DNA of 64,000 nt from a virus. Every line of letters starts with the position of its first letter. The stretch's first letter is position 1. Location: the IMG/VR virus record IMGVR_UViG_3300031787_009175, positions 1 through 64,000 of that record. One strand, given 5' to 3'. Below the pieces are notes generated by a model. It was not told the DNA's origin and ran no database searches. It saw nothing but the letters and a program-made list of their open reading frames with translations. Made by a program: the position numbers and the translations under genes. Positions 35,651 to 44,227 of this stretch are shown piece by piece.

Positions 35651-36277
35651 ATGAGAAAACTAATAAAACAAATCTTGGAGGAATATTCGAACGAATTTTT
35701 TGAAATAAAACCATATTGTTCTTTGGATGATTTACTTTTGGAGGAAATAAGGGCTAATCAAAAAGAGATTAGTGAATTAGGGTATATACCAACACCTATA
35801 TCTGATGATGAAGAGAATATGATTAAATCATATTTATTCACTGTAAACCAAGGTCAAGGCCCTTCGGTACAAAATTTTAACCCGAATCAAAGTGGTATAA
35901 TAGGTATATCTAAAAATAAAAAAGGGGTAGAGACTAAAGTACTATTCAAAATACGGTTAACAAGACATTGGTATTTCAGATTACATAGAACAGAGGACCC
36001 AAAGTTCAAATCAAATCCTAGAGTTATAGACCCAAAACCATTCGAATGTATCGATGCCATAGATAGAAATGCTGACCGATTAGCTAGATTTGTGTTACAA
36101 AGAGACCCAAGCCCAAGAATTGTTTGGGAGGCAAATACTACAGGTATGTTGAGTTTTCTTATGGTTTTCGAACCAAAAAATGCCCAAGGAACAGAATATG
36201 ACATAGTCCTAACAAATCAAATAAAAGGGGTCAGTTTTTTTGACCGAATATCACAAAACAAAATACCCCTCCGTTAG
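35651..36277 (+). CDS. Hypothetical protein with N-terminal basic helix
   Basis: 208 aa. The start MRKLIKQILEEYSNEF is a short amphipathic helix like those on the HAD-like (16854) and WYL-like (59908) proteins. Residues about 100-205 form a compact alpha/beta domain with LTRHWYFRLHRTEDPKF, ECIDAIDRNADRLARFVLQ, MLSFLMVFEPKN and YDIVLTNQIKGVSFFD. This is loosely reminiscent of RelE/ParE-type folds, but no catalytic signature is visible. The last codons lie inside the terminator hairpin of the convergent RNA at 36253-36460. Function unknown. Confidence 0.7.
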   Translation: MRKLIKQILEEYSNEFFEIKPYCSLDDLLLEEIRANQKEISELGYIPTPISDDEENMIKSYLFTVNQGQGPSVQNFNPNQSGIIGISKNKKGVETKVLFKIRLTRHWYFRLHRTEDPKFKSNPRVIDPKPFECIDAIDRNADRLARFVLQRDPSPRIVWEANTTGMLSFLMVFEPKNAQGTEYDIVLTNQIKGVSFFDRISQNKIPLR

Positions 36278-36290
36278 ACGGTTAGGGGTA
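36253..36290 (-). terminator. Terminator of the candidate RNA
   Basis: On the minus strand TACCCCT (36290-36284) pairs with AGGGGTA (36270-36264), with an inner CCGT/ACGG stem and a CTA loop, followed by TTTTGTTTTG. It may also end the convergent rightward gene, whose stop codon is within the hairpin. Confidence 0.75.
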
Positions 36291-36460
36291 GAATGTTTCA
36301 TACGGATTCTCATCTTCGCCGTACCTTCGCCCGATAAGGTATATCCGGGAGACCTACTTAACCACCCCCTCATCGGGGTACCTCGTGCCCTTTCTTTCGG
36401 TTAAGGTTTTTCTTGTTCGCTATTTCAGAACAAGGCAAATGTCTTTGTCTATTATTAGAA
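36253..36460 (-). ncRNA. Candidate structured non-coding RNA, about 205 nt, no known family recognised
   Basis: The 235-bp gap between convergent genes is clearly more G+C-rich than the surroundings and holds no ORF of note. On the minus strand it has a perfect Bacteroidota promoter (36466-36496), then five stems: 36412-36418 with 36428-36434 (7 bp), 36357-36363 with 36399-36405 (7 bp) enclosing 36364-36368 with 36375-36379 (5 bp), 36330-36336 with 36342-36349 (7 bp, one bulge), and 36301-36305 with 36319-36323 (5 bp). It ends in an intrinsic terminator. I do not recognise tmRNA, RNase P, SRP, 6S, a group I intron or a small ribozyme in it. Likely expressed early by host polymerase. Exact ends are estimates. 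Confidence 0.6.
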
Positions 36461-36465
36461 CACCA

Positions 36466-36496
36466 CAAAGATATAAATAGTTTTTGATTCTACAAA
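36466..36496 (-). promoter_or_regulatory. Perfect Bacteroidota -33/-7 promoter for the candidate RNA
   Basis: On the minus strand TTTG (36496-36493), a spacer of exactly 19 bp, then TATCTTTG (36473-36466). Both boxes match TTTG and TAnnTTTG without mismatch. Predicted start of transcription is near 36458-36461. Confidence 0.7.
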
Positions 36497-36512
36497 CTTT
36501 CACAGAAAAAAA

Positions 36513-38213
36513 TTAACACTCTTTTCTTAAAGACGCCTCATAGTGTTCAAAACGATTGTGTTCCGTCGGTGTTAAAAGTAACAAAGCTGGTTTTATTTCG
36601 TTTTTTACTGTTTCTTGGAATATGAACGACATCAATGTTTGTTCATAAGGTGATGCAAACTTGGTGTTAATAAAACACTTTCTATTTCCTTCTTTGGACA
36701 TAATCTGTGGCCAATTACAATAAAACACTTCACCTGTCGTATATGGTAATCCTTCGAAAGATTTTATACTTTCGTATCTTGTCTTAGGAGAATTTGGGTC
36801 TAATCCTTGTTGTGGTAGCCTTGGATTGTTTGGCCATTGTAGTTCTCTAAAATGTTGTGGTACATTATACCAAGCCCACTGAGTTCCATTATCTCCGAAA
36901 AATTCAGAATAATTCATTTTGATAAAATCAAAATTTTCTTTTTTGATTAATCCGATTAACTTGTCGTATAAATTCGGAACATATCTTGCAAAACCATTTC
37001 TGCAGTGACCGTATTTGTCTTCGCTGAAAAACATATCGTCTTCGAAAAAGAAATAATATTTGTGATTACTTCCTTCGAAATGTTCCGCAATCCACTGTCT
37101 TCCACCCGTTATTCCTATATTGTCCTTTTTAACATGTTGGAATCCATATGCTTGGCATAATGCCACATATTGTTCTGTTGTTGATAAATCAGTTGAGTTA
37201 TTTAATAAATACTTTTTTGGTTTATCGATAAAGTTTTTATCATAACTTAACATTGAATGTATAAGTGTTTTGAATTGGTTTGGTGAATTGAAACCGATGA
37301 CATATAACGCGACCTCTTCGTCTGTAAACTTAATAGGTTCAGGTTGTAAGTTCAAAATATTTTCCAAAAATAAATTTGGGTCTGATTGTTTCATATATAC
37401 GTCGTTTTTAACATCTTCGAAAAATTTACCTAATAGTCCGTTGGATTCTATAAAGAAGGTATCAATCAATTCAGGATTCAGATAAGTCATAATAGTGAAA
37501 ATAGACTCCTCTGTTCCCATATAACCATTATCTAAAGTATCTTTCATAAGATGATAATAAATGGAATTTAACTCTGCTATCGAATCTTTTTTTCCTCCGA
37601 AAAAACCCGCTCTCGCAACTCTATCAACTCTATTTTTTGAGTATTCGTTCATAGCATTTATTTCAAAACCGTGAATTTCAGAATTGGTTTCATAAGGAAA
37701 ACAAATGAACATAAATTTATTTGTTAGTTTTTGAATTTTTTCCAAAATATTGTCGTGTGTAAAATAACCTGGATGAACCGTATTTGATAAACCGGCATCA
37801 ATCCAAAACATATATTCAGAATCAAACTTGTCCAAAATTTTTGCATCGTGTAATAAGAACATCTTGGACATAACAAGTGGATTGTACATCTCCAATTTTG
37901 CCTGTGTTGACTCAGATAACCAACCGATTTGGTTGTACCACTTTGGATTTGTTCTTATTTTTTGAATTTTATGATAAAAATCATTATTGACGAACCAAGT
38001 TAAGTCTCTTGTGACAAATTGTGTGTTAGTATCGCTTCTTCTTTCGGATACAAATTTTTTCAATTCCTCATCGCCAAAAATTATTAAGTTACAATCTATT
38101 TTTAATAAATCTTCTAATTTATTTAAATAGTGTTGGAAATTTCGTGACCATCCGTCTTGTAGTTGCTCACGACCTATTTCCCATAAACCTGTTACTAATG
38201 TTGTTTTATTCAT
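36513..38213 (-). CDS. Two-domain glycosyltransferase: HtrL/YibB-like plus GT-A-like
   Basis: 566 aa. Residues 1-290 match the HtrL/YibB/WlaTC family: TTLVTGLWEIGREQL, then LIIFGDEELKKFV, and FDSEYMFWIDAGLSNT with the D.G.. signature near residue 137. Residues about 300-566 are a second nucleotide-sugar transferase-like domain: EVALYVIGFNSPNQFKTLIHSML, YLLNNSTDLST, NIGITGGRQWIAEHF and FFFEDDMFF (EDD near 388-390 as candidate metal/sugar-nucleotide site). It is the last gene of the leftward glycan cluster and follows the methyltransferase after 1 nt. It could add two different sugars in one chain. Confidence 0.75.
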   Translation of the reverse strand: MNKTTLVTGLWEIGREQLQDGWSRNFQHYLNKLEDLLKIDCNLIIFGDEELKKFVSERRSDTNTQFVTRDLTWFVNNDFYHKIQKIRTNPKWYNQIGWLSESTQAKLEMYNPLVMSKMFLLHDAKILDKFDSEYMFWIDAGLSNTVHPGYFTHDNILEKIQKLTNKFMFICFPYETNSEIHGFEINAMNEYSKNRVDRVARAGFFGGKKDSIAELNSIYYHLMKDTLDNGYMGTEESIFTIMTYLNPELIDTFFIESNGLLGKFFEDVKNDVYMKQSDPNLFLENILNLQPEPIKFTDEEVALYVIGFNSPNQFKTLIHSMLSYDKNFIDKPKKYLLNNSTDLSTTEQYVALCQAYGFQHVKKDNIGITGGRQWIAEHFEGSNHKYYFFFEDDMFFSEDKYGHCRNGFARYVPNLYDKLIGLIKKENFDFIKMNYSEFFGDNGTQWAWYNVPQHFRELQWPNNPRLPQQGLDPNSPKTRYESIKSFEGLPYTTGEVFYCNWPQIMSKEGNRKCFINTKFASPYEQTLMSFIFQETVKNEIKPALLLLTPTEHNRFEHYEASLRKEC

Positions 38214-38214
38214 A

Positions 38215-38895
38215 TTATTCTTTTATTTTGCAAACCCATCCAACGTTTATGAATTCATCAAACATATATTCAGAAAGATTATTTGTTTCTGAACATTCAC
38301 TAATATCAGAATTTTGGATTTCCATCCAATTCCAAAATCTATTTTTCATTTTTTCTTCAAAAAAAATATTATTGGGAGCGTAATCGTGAGCCATAATAAC
38401 GTCCCCTTTCTTAAGCAATTTAGAAATTAATCTGAATTCATTTTTTTTACTCCCTCCATCACATAACACTAAAGTTACGCCTTCACCTTCTATAAAATCG
38501 GACAGTTCTTTTTCGCATGAGTTGTCTTTGAAAGATTGATAATCTTGCGAAAATAAATTTTTACCGACATATCTAATGTCTTCATTTTTTAACCTGTCGA
38601 TTACATAGTCCGGACTACTGACATCATAAGTTCTAATTTCCGTGATTGGGAGTGAATTAAAATTCATTAAGTCCTTAATTATTAATGTAAGCCCACCGTG
38701 AAAAGTTCCTATTTCTAACACTCTTTTGGGTTTTATTTCTTTAATTAATTTGTCAAATCTATAAAGAATGTTAGGATTTTGTTCAATAGCCAACCCTTTG
38801 TAACTAGCATGAGTTATTATTCCATTTCTGAAATTAGTATTAAAATAATCGTTTTCGAAACAATTATAACCTGAGCAGATAAAATGTTCTTTCAT
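38215..38895 (-). CDS. Class I SAM-dependent methyltransferase (CmcI-like)
   Basis: 226 aa. KRVLEIGTFHGGLTLII (about 56-72) is the SAM-binding motif I; VTLVLCDGGSKKNEF and VIMAHDYAPNN follow as in cephalosporin hydroxylase/rhamnosyl O-methyltransferase-type proteins, where the DGG and HDY acidic residues bind a metal. Likely methylates a sugar hydroxyl in the glycan made by the neighbouring transferases. It is 16 nt downstream of the preceding gene and 1 nt upstream of the two-domain transferase gene. Confidence 0.75.
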   Translation of the reverse strand: MKEHFICSGYNCFENDYFNTNFRNGIITHASYKGLAIEQNPNILYRFDKLIKEIKPKRVLEIGTFHGGLTLIIKDLMNFNSLPITEIRTYDVSSPDYVIDRLKNEDIRYVGKNLFSQDYQSFKDNSCEKELSDFIEGEGVTLVLCDGGSKKNEFRLISKLLKKGDVIMAHDYAPNNIFFEEKMKNRFWNWMEIQNSDISECSETNNLSEYMFDEFINVGWVCKIKE

Positions 38896-38911
38896 TGTTT
38901 ATGTTTTTATG

Positions 38912-39868
38912 TTAGTATAATATATCTAAATTATTTAATAATGAAAATATTATTTTGTATTGGTTTTCAGGTAAACAATTTTCTACAAACCATTTCTTTG
39001 ATTCCGAGATAATATTCTTACACTCTTGTGTATTATAAAAATCTATGAGTTCACAAACTTTACTGTTTATAATTTTTTCCAAATTCTCACCGTTATTATA
39101 AATAATTTTATTTGTCAAATCATCATCCAAAAATTCTATATAATGAATGTTTTTTTCTAATCTATTATGGGTCAATGAATTTAGAGGTTGTCTTAAATTC
39201 AAAACCCCTAACCCAAATAATTCTAAATCCCTATAACAAATATTAGCGGCACCATTTAAACTTAAACCAAATTTGTAATTTGATAATTCTTCATAGTATT
39301 GTTTTTTTTGTCTAAAATCCGAAGGGTTCGTTTTAGATTTTATATCAAAAAATTCATTTTTGGCCAAAAAATTCATAATATTCTGCCTTAACCCGTGATT
39401 TAATCCATTAAAATAAGATTTGGTCAATTTTCTCTCTTGAGGTTTTATATTTTGTATATATTCAACATCACTCCAATTTTCTAAATAATATACTGAAGGT
39501 TCTACTGAAATAATATCTTTGTATTTTTCTATAATACCTTGTGTTAAATTAGAAACACAAGACAACATCACGATGTTGAAATTATTTTGTATTGAGTAAT
39601 TTATTATTTCAGGGGCATAATCATACCAACTATGAACAAACATTTTTTCATTTGATGGGTTGTATATTACCAAATTAAACCAATTGAAAATACTGGTGTA
39701 GTGATTGGATATCTCTTTACCGAATTTTGTTGCTAAATCCCTCAAAGAGATATACTCTAATTCGAATTCAGTATCGAACTCTATTTTTTTATGAAAAAAT
39801 TTATAGAACTCGCTTACATACCAATTATGGTATCCTTGCTCATAGGAAATTATAAGTTTTTTTTTCAT
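38912..39868 (-). CDS. Glycosyltransferase, exostosin/GT90-like C-terminus
   Basis: 318 aa. The C-terminal half has the retained pattern of GT-B transferases that act on surface glycans: YKFGLSLNGAANICYRDLELFGLGVLNLRQPL (about 206-240), similar to 'sKfvLc..G....sYR..E....G.iPv', and a closing helix with SKKWFVENCLPENQY. The N-terminal half shows a Rossmann-like start but little else. The ATG overlaps the previous stop (39865) by 4 nt. The sugar and acceptor cannot be read from the sequence. Confidence 0.6.
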   Translation of the reverse strand: MKKKLIISYEQGYHNWYVSEFYKFFHKKIEFDTEFELEYISLRDLATKFGKEISNHYTSIFNWFNLVIYNPSNEKMFVHSWYDYAPEIINYSIQNNFNIVMLSCVSNLTQGIIEKYKDIISVEPSVYYLENWSDVEYIQNIKPQERKLTKSYFNGLNHGLRQNIMNFLAKNEFFDIKSKTNPSDFRQKKQYYEELSNYKFGLSLNGAANICYRDLELFGLGVLNLRQPLNSLTHNRLEKNIHYIEFLDDDLTNKIIYNNGENLEKIINSKVCELIDFYNTQECKNIISESKKWFVENCLPENQYKIIFSLLNNLDILY

Positions 39869-40725
39869 TTCTCTGTTGCATGTATTATACCCCCTCTAGG
39901 ACCTGTTTTATATCCATTAGGTGTGAACACTTTGGACCATATTGGATGGGAATATGATATATCAAAATCTTTGAATCCTGCCAAATAAGCGGAAACCCCA
40001 ATCTCGAAACCCTCGGCCCAAGTCCCATATGTAAAATCTTTATTAACTAAATAATCGTGGAACCATTTCCAATTATCTACCATTTTTTTTAGTTTACCAT
40101 CTTTATTGATAAAGATAAGTAAATATTCAGAAGGTAAACCGGCGCCTGCCCAACCGTGATTCTCAAAATCCTTGATAGTTTTTTTATCAAAATCAATCAT
40201 ATCGTAGTTGTATAATTTGTGCCAAAAAACCGTACAATTCGCATAATCGTATTCCGACTGATTTATTTTTGAAAGACAGTTCGTGTTAAAAGTATTCAAC
40301 AAGTTTCTAACTTTATAATCCGTTCTTGGTCCGAAAAAATCAAAACCATCTGATACCATTTTTTCATAGAAATTTTTAATTTCAGATTCATCCCACCAAT
40401 CAAAGGAGTTGTCGCAATCTGTAAAGATAATCAAACTATTTTCTAGTTCTTTTACGTGGTCTAAGCAGAGATATCTCATATTAAAATTGAAATCATCCGC
40501 GCCTTTATTTGGACCAATTGGTAACCTTACTTTTAAATCATCACGATTCAATTCTTTTATTTTAATACGACTATTTTCACCGAATTTATCTCTTATCAGT
40601 TGTGAACAATCTGTCGTGACATATATATCGATTTTTGAAAGAGATAACACATCCTCTATCATCCTCAATGTGTAATCCTTTGTATAATTTTGACCTAAAC
40701 TTAAGGTAGTTATTGCTATTTCCAT
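39865..40725 (-). CDS. GT-A-type glycosyltransferase with DxD motif
   Basis: 286 aa. LIIFTDCDNSFDWW holds a DxD-type motif (Asp103, Asp105) that binds the metal and nucleotide sugar. HGWAGAGLPSEYLLIFIN and EGFEIGVSAYLAGF are consistent with the acceptor half of a small GT-A enzyme. No signal peptide or membrane segment. Position inside the glycan cluster, with 4-nt overlap to the next gene and a 6-nt gap before, supports the assignment. Confidence 0.6.
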   Translation of the reverse strand: MEIAITTLSLGQNYTKDYTLRMIEDVLSLSKIDIYVTTDCSQLIRDKFGENSRIKIKELNRDDLKVRLPIGPNKGADDFNFNMRYLCLDHVKELENSLIIFTDCDNSFDWWDESEIKNFYEKMVSDGFDFFGPRTDYKVRNLLNTFNTNCLSKINQSEYDYANCTVFWHKLYNYDMIDFDKKTIKDFENHGWAGAGLPSEYLLIFINKDGKLKKMVDNWKWFHDYLVNKDFTYGTWAEGFEIGVSAYLAGFKDFDISYSHPIWSKVFTPNGYKTGPRGGIIHATEK

Positions 40726-40731
40726 AATGTT

Positions 40732-41280
40732 TTATTTTGTTTTTTTGAAGGCACAATAATAGTAATAATGGGTCCCCATATCTATCGGAATTTTTAGTTC
40801 TCTCCCATCTAAATTTATCAATTCTAACATAGGATAATATTCTTTCATAAGATTATCATCCAAATCAGGCTGTAAATGAATTTCATATTTGTTACCAAAA
40901 ACTTCTCCCTGTGGTAAATAATACGGAACTACGACTAACAACTCCTTACATTTATCCTTTAACCTATTCAAAAGTAACACGGCATCCTCTCTAGATAAAT
41001 GTTCTAATATGTCACCCATAATGATAATATCGTAGTATTTGAATTCAAAATCCATAATATTTACGTTGTAAACATTATCATACATCGATTCTAATTCATA
41101 TTCTTGAATATACGGTTTCCATATTTCTACAGCATCAAATTTTTGGAAATGGTTATTAAGTAATTTGAAGTAAAAACCATGTCCGCAACCAACATCTAAT
41201 ATTGATGAATCTTTATCAAAGTTTCTAGTTAAATATTCTTTTACGTCGGGTCCTAAATATCCCCAATTTCCTGGCATCAT
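40732..41280 (-). CDS. SAM-dependent methyltransferase
   Basis: 182 aa. SILDVGCGHGFYFKLL (motif I, about 26-41) and IIIMGDILEHLSREDAVLLL (motif II/post-II) are the Methyltransf_11/12 type. VVVPYYLPQGEV fits the strand-5 region. The substrate is probably a sugar in the same pathway, since both neighbours within 6 nt are transferases. Confidence 0.8.
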   Translation of the reverse strand: MMPGNWGYLGPDVKEYLTRNFDKDSSILDVGCGHGFYFKLLNNHFQKFDAVEIWKPYIQEYELESMYDNVYNVNIMDFEFKYYDIIIMGDILEHLSREDAVLLLNRLKDKCKELLVVVPYYLPQGEVFGNKYEIHLQPDLDDNLMKEYYPMLELINLDGRELKIPIDMGTHYYYYCAFKKTK

Positions 41281-41283
41281 TTT

Positions 41284-42156
41284 TTAAAAAAATTTACTAA
41301 GTTTATTAATTATTGGTTTTATGTTTTCAGATTCTAAAATTTCCTTTAATAAAAGTTTAGAATTTACTTCAGCATTCAAAAATTTACCGTGTCTCACAAT
41401 CTCAATATAATCAATTAATAAAAAATCTGAACCAATTTCTCTCTCGTCGGCATGGTAAGTTAGAGTAGGATAATGATAGCAATAGTTTTTGAATCCAAAA
41501 TCGAAAAAATTAATTTTTTTTTCGTAGAATGAGTAGTTATAAAACTCTTGTAACTTCCTTTTTTCTCCTTTAGTATTTTTAATATCAGTATTATCTAACT
41601 GATGTAGTGAAATCATAGGGTTCGAATTTAATAATTTAATCAGAGAATCTTTTTTCCAAATACATGGCTGAACTGAATACATATGTCTAGCGGATTCATC
41701 GAATTCATAGAAACAATCCTTAGGGTAGTTGTATTTTTCATAATCTATTTCGGATTTCTTCCAATTACGTATAAACGCTTCCAAATGTTTTTGGGTGCTG
41801 AATGAAATAAAATCCGCTTTCAAATCCTCACAAATATTTACCAAGTTTTCGAACCTTTCTTTTTTAATTGGCGATTTGACCAAGTAATCATCGCATAACC
41901 AAAAAATATATTCTTCAGGTATTTCACTTAAACATTTAGTCATTGTTGGCCCAAAATGACTACCATCTATAGAAAACGGCGTTCCTGATTCTAAAAAAAT
42001 GACATTTGGATTAACAATCTGATATGGTATCTTGTTTGACACAACATAGATTTTTTTACCTAAAAAAAAACAATTGTCAACAACAAATTTTAATGTTAAT
42101 TCTAGTAATTCAAAATAATTCTCATTAGTAAAAATAATAAAACAAATATCTCTCAT
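41284..42156 (-). CDS. Putative glycosyltransferase (GT-A-like)
   Basis: 290 aa. The start ICFIIFTNENYFELLELTLKF and the CDDYLV segment (about residues 90-95, candidate metal-binding DD) followed by a helical region fit a GT-A fold without the full family signature. DISFS-type strand (ADFISF) and AFIRNWKKSEID are similar to capsular transferases in Bacteroidota. It is 3 nt from the methyltransferase gene and 6 nt from the HAD/nucleotidyltransferase gene. Assignment rests on context and partial motifs. Confidence 0.55.
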   Translation of the reverse strand: MRDICFIIFTNENYFELLELTLKFVVDNCFFLGKKIYVVSNKIPYQIVNPNVIFLESGTPFSIDGSHFGPTMTKCLSEIPEEYIFWLCDDYLVKSPIKKERFENLVNICEDLKADFISFSTQKHLEAFIRNWKKSEIDYEKYNYPKDCFYEFDESARHMYSVQPCIWKKDSLIKLLNSNPMISLHQLDNTDIKNTKGEKRKLQEFYNYSFYEKKINFFDFGFKNYCYHYPTLTYHADEREIGSDFLLIDYIEIVRHGKFLNAEVNSKLLLKEILESENIKPIINKLSKFF

Positions 42157-42162
42157 AAAATC

Positions 42163-43530
42163 TCAATCCAAACTTAGAAAAGTGTTTAAATCCTCAGGAG
42201 TTCCTAATCCGAACATTTTATTAACATTGAATGTTTTAATTTTTTTTGAGTCTTCAATTGCTTGATTAAATACAGGACAGACATAAAATTCATTATTTAC
42301 TCTTATATTTTTTTCTATCATTTGTTCTGCATATTTAACATAATCTGAACCTTTTTTCCAAAAATAAATACCTACAGTAGCAACATCTGATATCGGTTTT
42401 TTTTCCGCAACCTCAGTCACTAACCCAAATTCATTCAATTTAACAAATGACCATTTTGGGTGAGTCGATTTAAATGTAACTATACCCGCATCACACTCCG
42501 TTTCATTCATTTTATACATAAATTCATTGGAGTCCCACTCGATGAATTGGTCTGAATTAGCAATTATTAATGGATTATCGTTATCAATGAACTTAGTAGC
42601 TAATAATGTAGTACACGCAGCACCTTCAGTTATTCCGTCAACCTCAACAATCTGACACGTTGGGGTTACTAAATTTAACAATGTATCTAAGTTATATTTT
42701 TCTCTGTGTCTTTTTTGAACGATAAAAATATAATTACCGTCAATATTTAAATTATCGACAACTAATTTAATCATTGGCTCACCATTAACGTCAATCAATG
42801 GTTTTGGAAATGTATAACCCGCTCTCTCAAATCTACTTCCGGCTCCGGCCATAGGTATCAATATGTTTAATTTTTTATCTGACCATTTTGGTGATTTAAT
42901 AGTTTTTGAATTATTTAATTCATTTAACTTTTTTATGATTTTATCATAAGTTACATCATCAGCGTTTTTAACTCTTAAAACATTTGAGTAACTTCTATTT
43001 GCGGCCAATAAACCGTAAGGTGAATCCTCAATAATTAATGTTTCTTCGGGTAAACATTCCATCATAGAAATCGCTTTCCAAAAAATTTCAGGATGAGGTT
43101 TACTGTTTTTAACATCTTCATTAGATAATACCAAATCAAAAAATTCAATAATTTCTAGTTTAGATAACACGGTTAATACAGTTTTTCTGACACTGTTACT
43201 GCAACAAACTATTTTATATTTTAATTTTGATAATTCAGATAAACAAAATATTAATTTTTGCGATTTTTCTAAATTAAGAATTTTTTTTAAAGTGTATTTT
43301 TGTTTTGTTTCCCAAACCACATTAAATGATGATGTAGGTAAACCTTTATTAGTGTGTAATAATTTTAATTTTTGATTTGTTTTTAAACCATCATATAAAC
43401 TTAAATGTTCATTCCATTCAATTACATATTGTTCTCCAACATCTTTTAAAGCCTTATTTAAACTTTCATAGTGTATTTCTTTAGCATCTAATAAAACGCC
43501 GTCTAAATCAAAAATTATTGTTTTAATCAT
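42163..43530 (-). CDS. Fusion of HAD phosphatase and sugar-nucleotidyltransferase
   Basis: 455 aa. Residues 1-210 are a beta-phosphoglucomutase-type HAD hydrolase: IIFDLDGVLLDA (motif I), CCSNSVRK (motif II), NSKPHPEIF (motif III Lys) and IIEDSPYGLLAA (motif IV). Residues about 220-455 are a nucleotidyltransferase: LIPMAGAGSRFERAGYTFPKPLI contains the GxGxRF...PKP signature, and NSDQFIEWD supplies the catalytic Asp. Such enzymes make NDP-sugars from sugar phosphates, and the HAD part could supply or remove the phosphate. It most likely provides activated donor for the surrounding transferases. No frameshift between the domains. Confidence 0.85.
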   Translation of the reverse strand: MIKTIIFDLDGVLLDAKEIHYESLNKALKDVGEQYVIEWNEHLSLYDGLKTNQKLKLLHTNKGLPTSSFNVVWETKQKYTLKKILNLEKSQKLIFCLSELSKLKYKIVCCSNSVRKTVLTVLSKLEIIEFFDLVLSNEDVKNSKPHPEIFWKAISMMECLPEETLIIEDSPYGLLAANRSYSNVLRVKNADDVTYDKIIKKLNELNNSKTIKSPKWSDKKLNILIPMAGAGSRFERAGYTFPKPLIDVNGEPMIKLVVDNLNIDGNYIFIVQKRHREKYNLDTLLNLVTPTCQIVEVDGITEGAACTTLLATKFIDNDNPLIIANSDQFIEWDSNEFMYKMNETECDAGIVTFKSTHPKWSFVKLNEFGLVTEVAEKKPISDVATVGIYFWKKGSDYVKYAEQMIEKNIRVNNEFYVCPVFNQAIEDSKKIKTFNVNKMFGLGTPEDLNTFLSLD

Positions 43531-43531
43531 A

Positions 43532-44227
43532 TTACTTTTGTATATAAGCGGTAGGACATAAAAAATTTATAGATTTTAACTCTAAGTTTTTTTCTTGGAT
43601 AAAACGGTCAACCCCTTTAGATTCACTCCACTTGTGGTAACCATATTCATCAAACACGATAATACCTCCCTTAGTCATATTGCCCCAAAAATTCGATAGT
43701 GTGTCATAAGTTGGTTTTTCTAAATCTAAATCCATATACAATAATGAAATTTTAAAACCAGGATTCTCATTTGAGAACATGTGAGTCGTAACAGATACGT
43801 CACCCTTAATTAAGTCAAATTCGTTAGGTAAAAAACCATCATTTAAAATCTTATTATATAAAATATCTCTATAATTTTCATCATGATTAAAGTTTCGTTC
43901 TTTAAATAAACTATTCATATAAGTTTTATCTAAATCGTTTGTTAAGGTTGATACTAAACCATCATTATCAAAATAATCAAACCCAATTACTTTTTTATGA
44001 GTATTCGGATTAAAGACCCTCTTCAATTTTAAAAAAGAATATAAACCAGTACCTTTAAAAACACCACATTCAACTATATCTCCAGGAATATTTTTAACTT
44101 TATTATATATAAGTGTTCTTGCGATTAATTTATTAAAGATTTTAGTGTCCTCACTTAAAATAAAATTATTAAACGAATCGAACAATTCTTGAGGTGTTTC
44201 AGTTAATTCTAAGTTTTTTATGTTCAT
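43532..44227 (-). CDS. TylF/MycF-like O-methyltransferase
   Basis: 231 aa. PGDIVECGVFKGTGLYSFL (about 48-66) is motif I in the TylF (macrocin O-methyltransferase) form; LLYMDLDLEKPTYDTL and GGIIVFDEYGYHKW give the metal-binding Asp residues and the E/H tail. These enzymes methylate sugar hydroxyls on glycosides and occur in surface-glycan clusters. It overlaps the GDPD-like stop by 4 nt. Confidence 0.8.
   Translation of the reverse strand: MNIKNLELTETPQELFDSFNNFILSEDTKIFNKLIARTLIYNKVKNIPGDIVECGVFKGTGLYSFLKLKRVFNPNTHKKVIGFDYFDNDGLVSTLTNDLDKTYMNSLFKERNFNHDENYRDILYNKILNDGFLPNEFDLIKGDVSVTTHMFSNENPGFKISLLYMDLDLEKPTYDTLSNFWGNMTKGGIIVFDEYGYHKWSESKGVDRFIQEKNLELKSINFLCPTAYIQK

Noticed and set aside
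35651-36277. RelE/ParE toxin
   Set aside because: Only a vague resemblance in strand and helix order, with no catalytic residues and no antitoxin partner.
36364-36405. Hammerhead-like core (CGAUGAG and CGAAA)
   Set aside because: The invariant CUGAUGA and the stem III arrangement are missing; the bases are in the loop of a stable 5-bp hairpin instead.
36253-36460. tmRNA in the structured region
   Set aside because: A short tag-like reading frame ending in a stop can be drawn, but there is no tRNA-like acceptor or T arm, no CCA end and no typical Ala-Ala tag.
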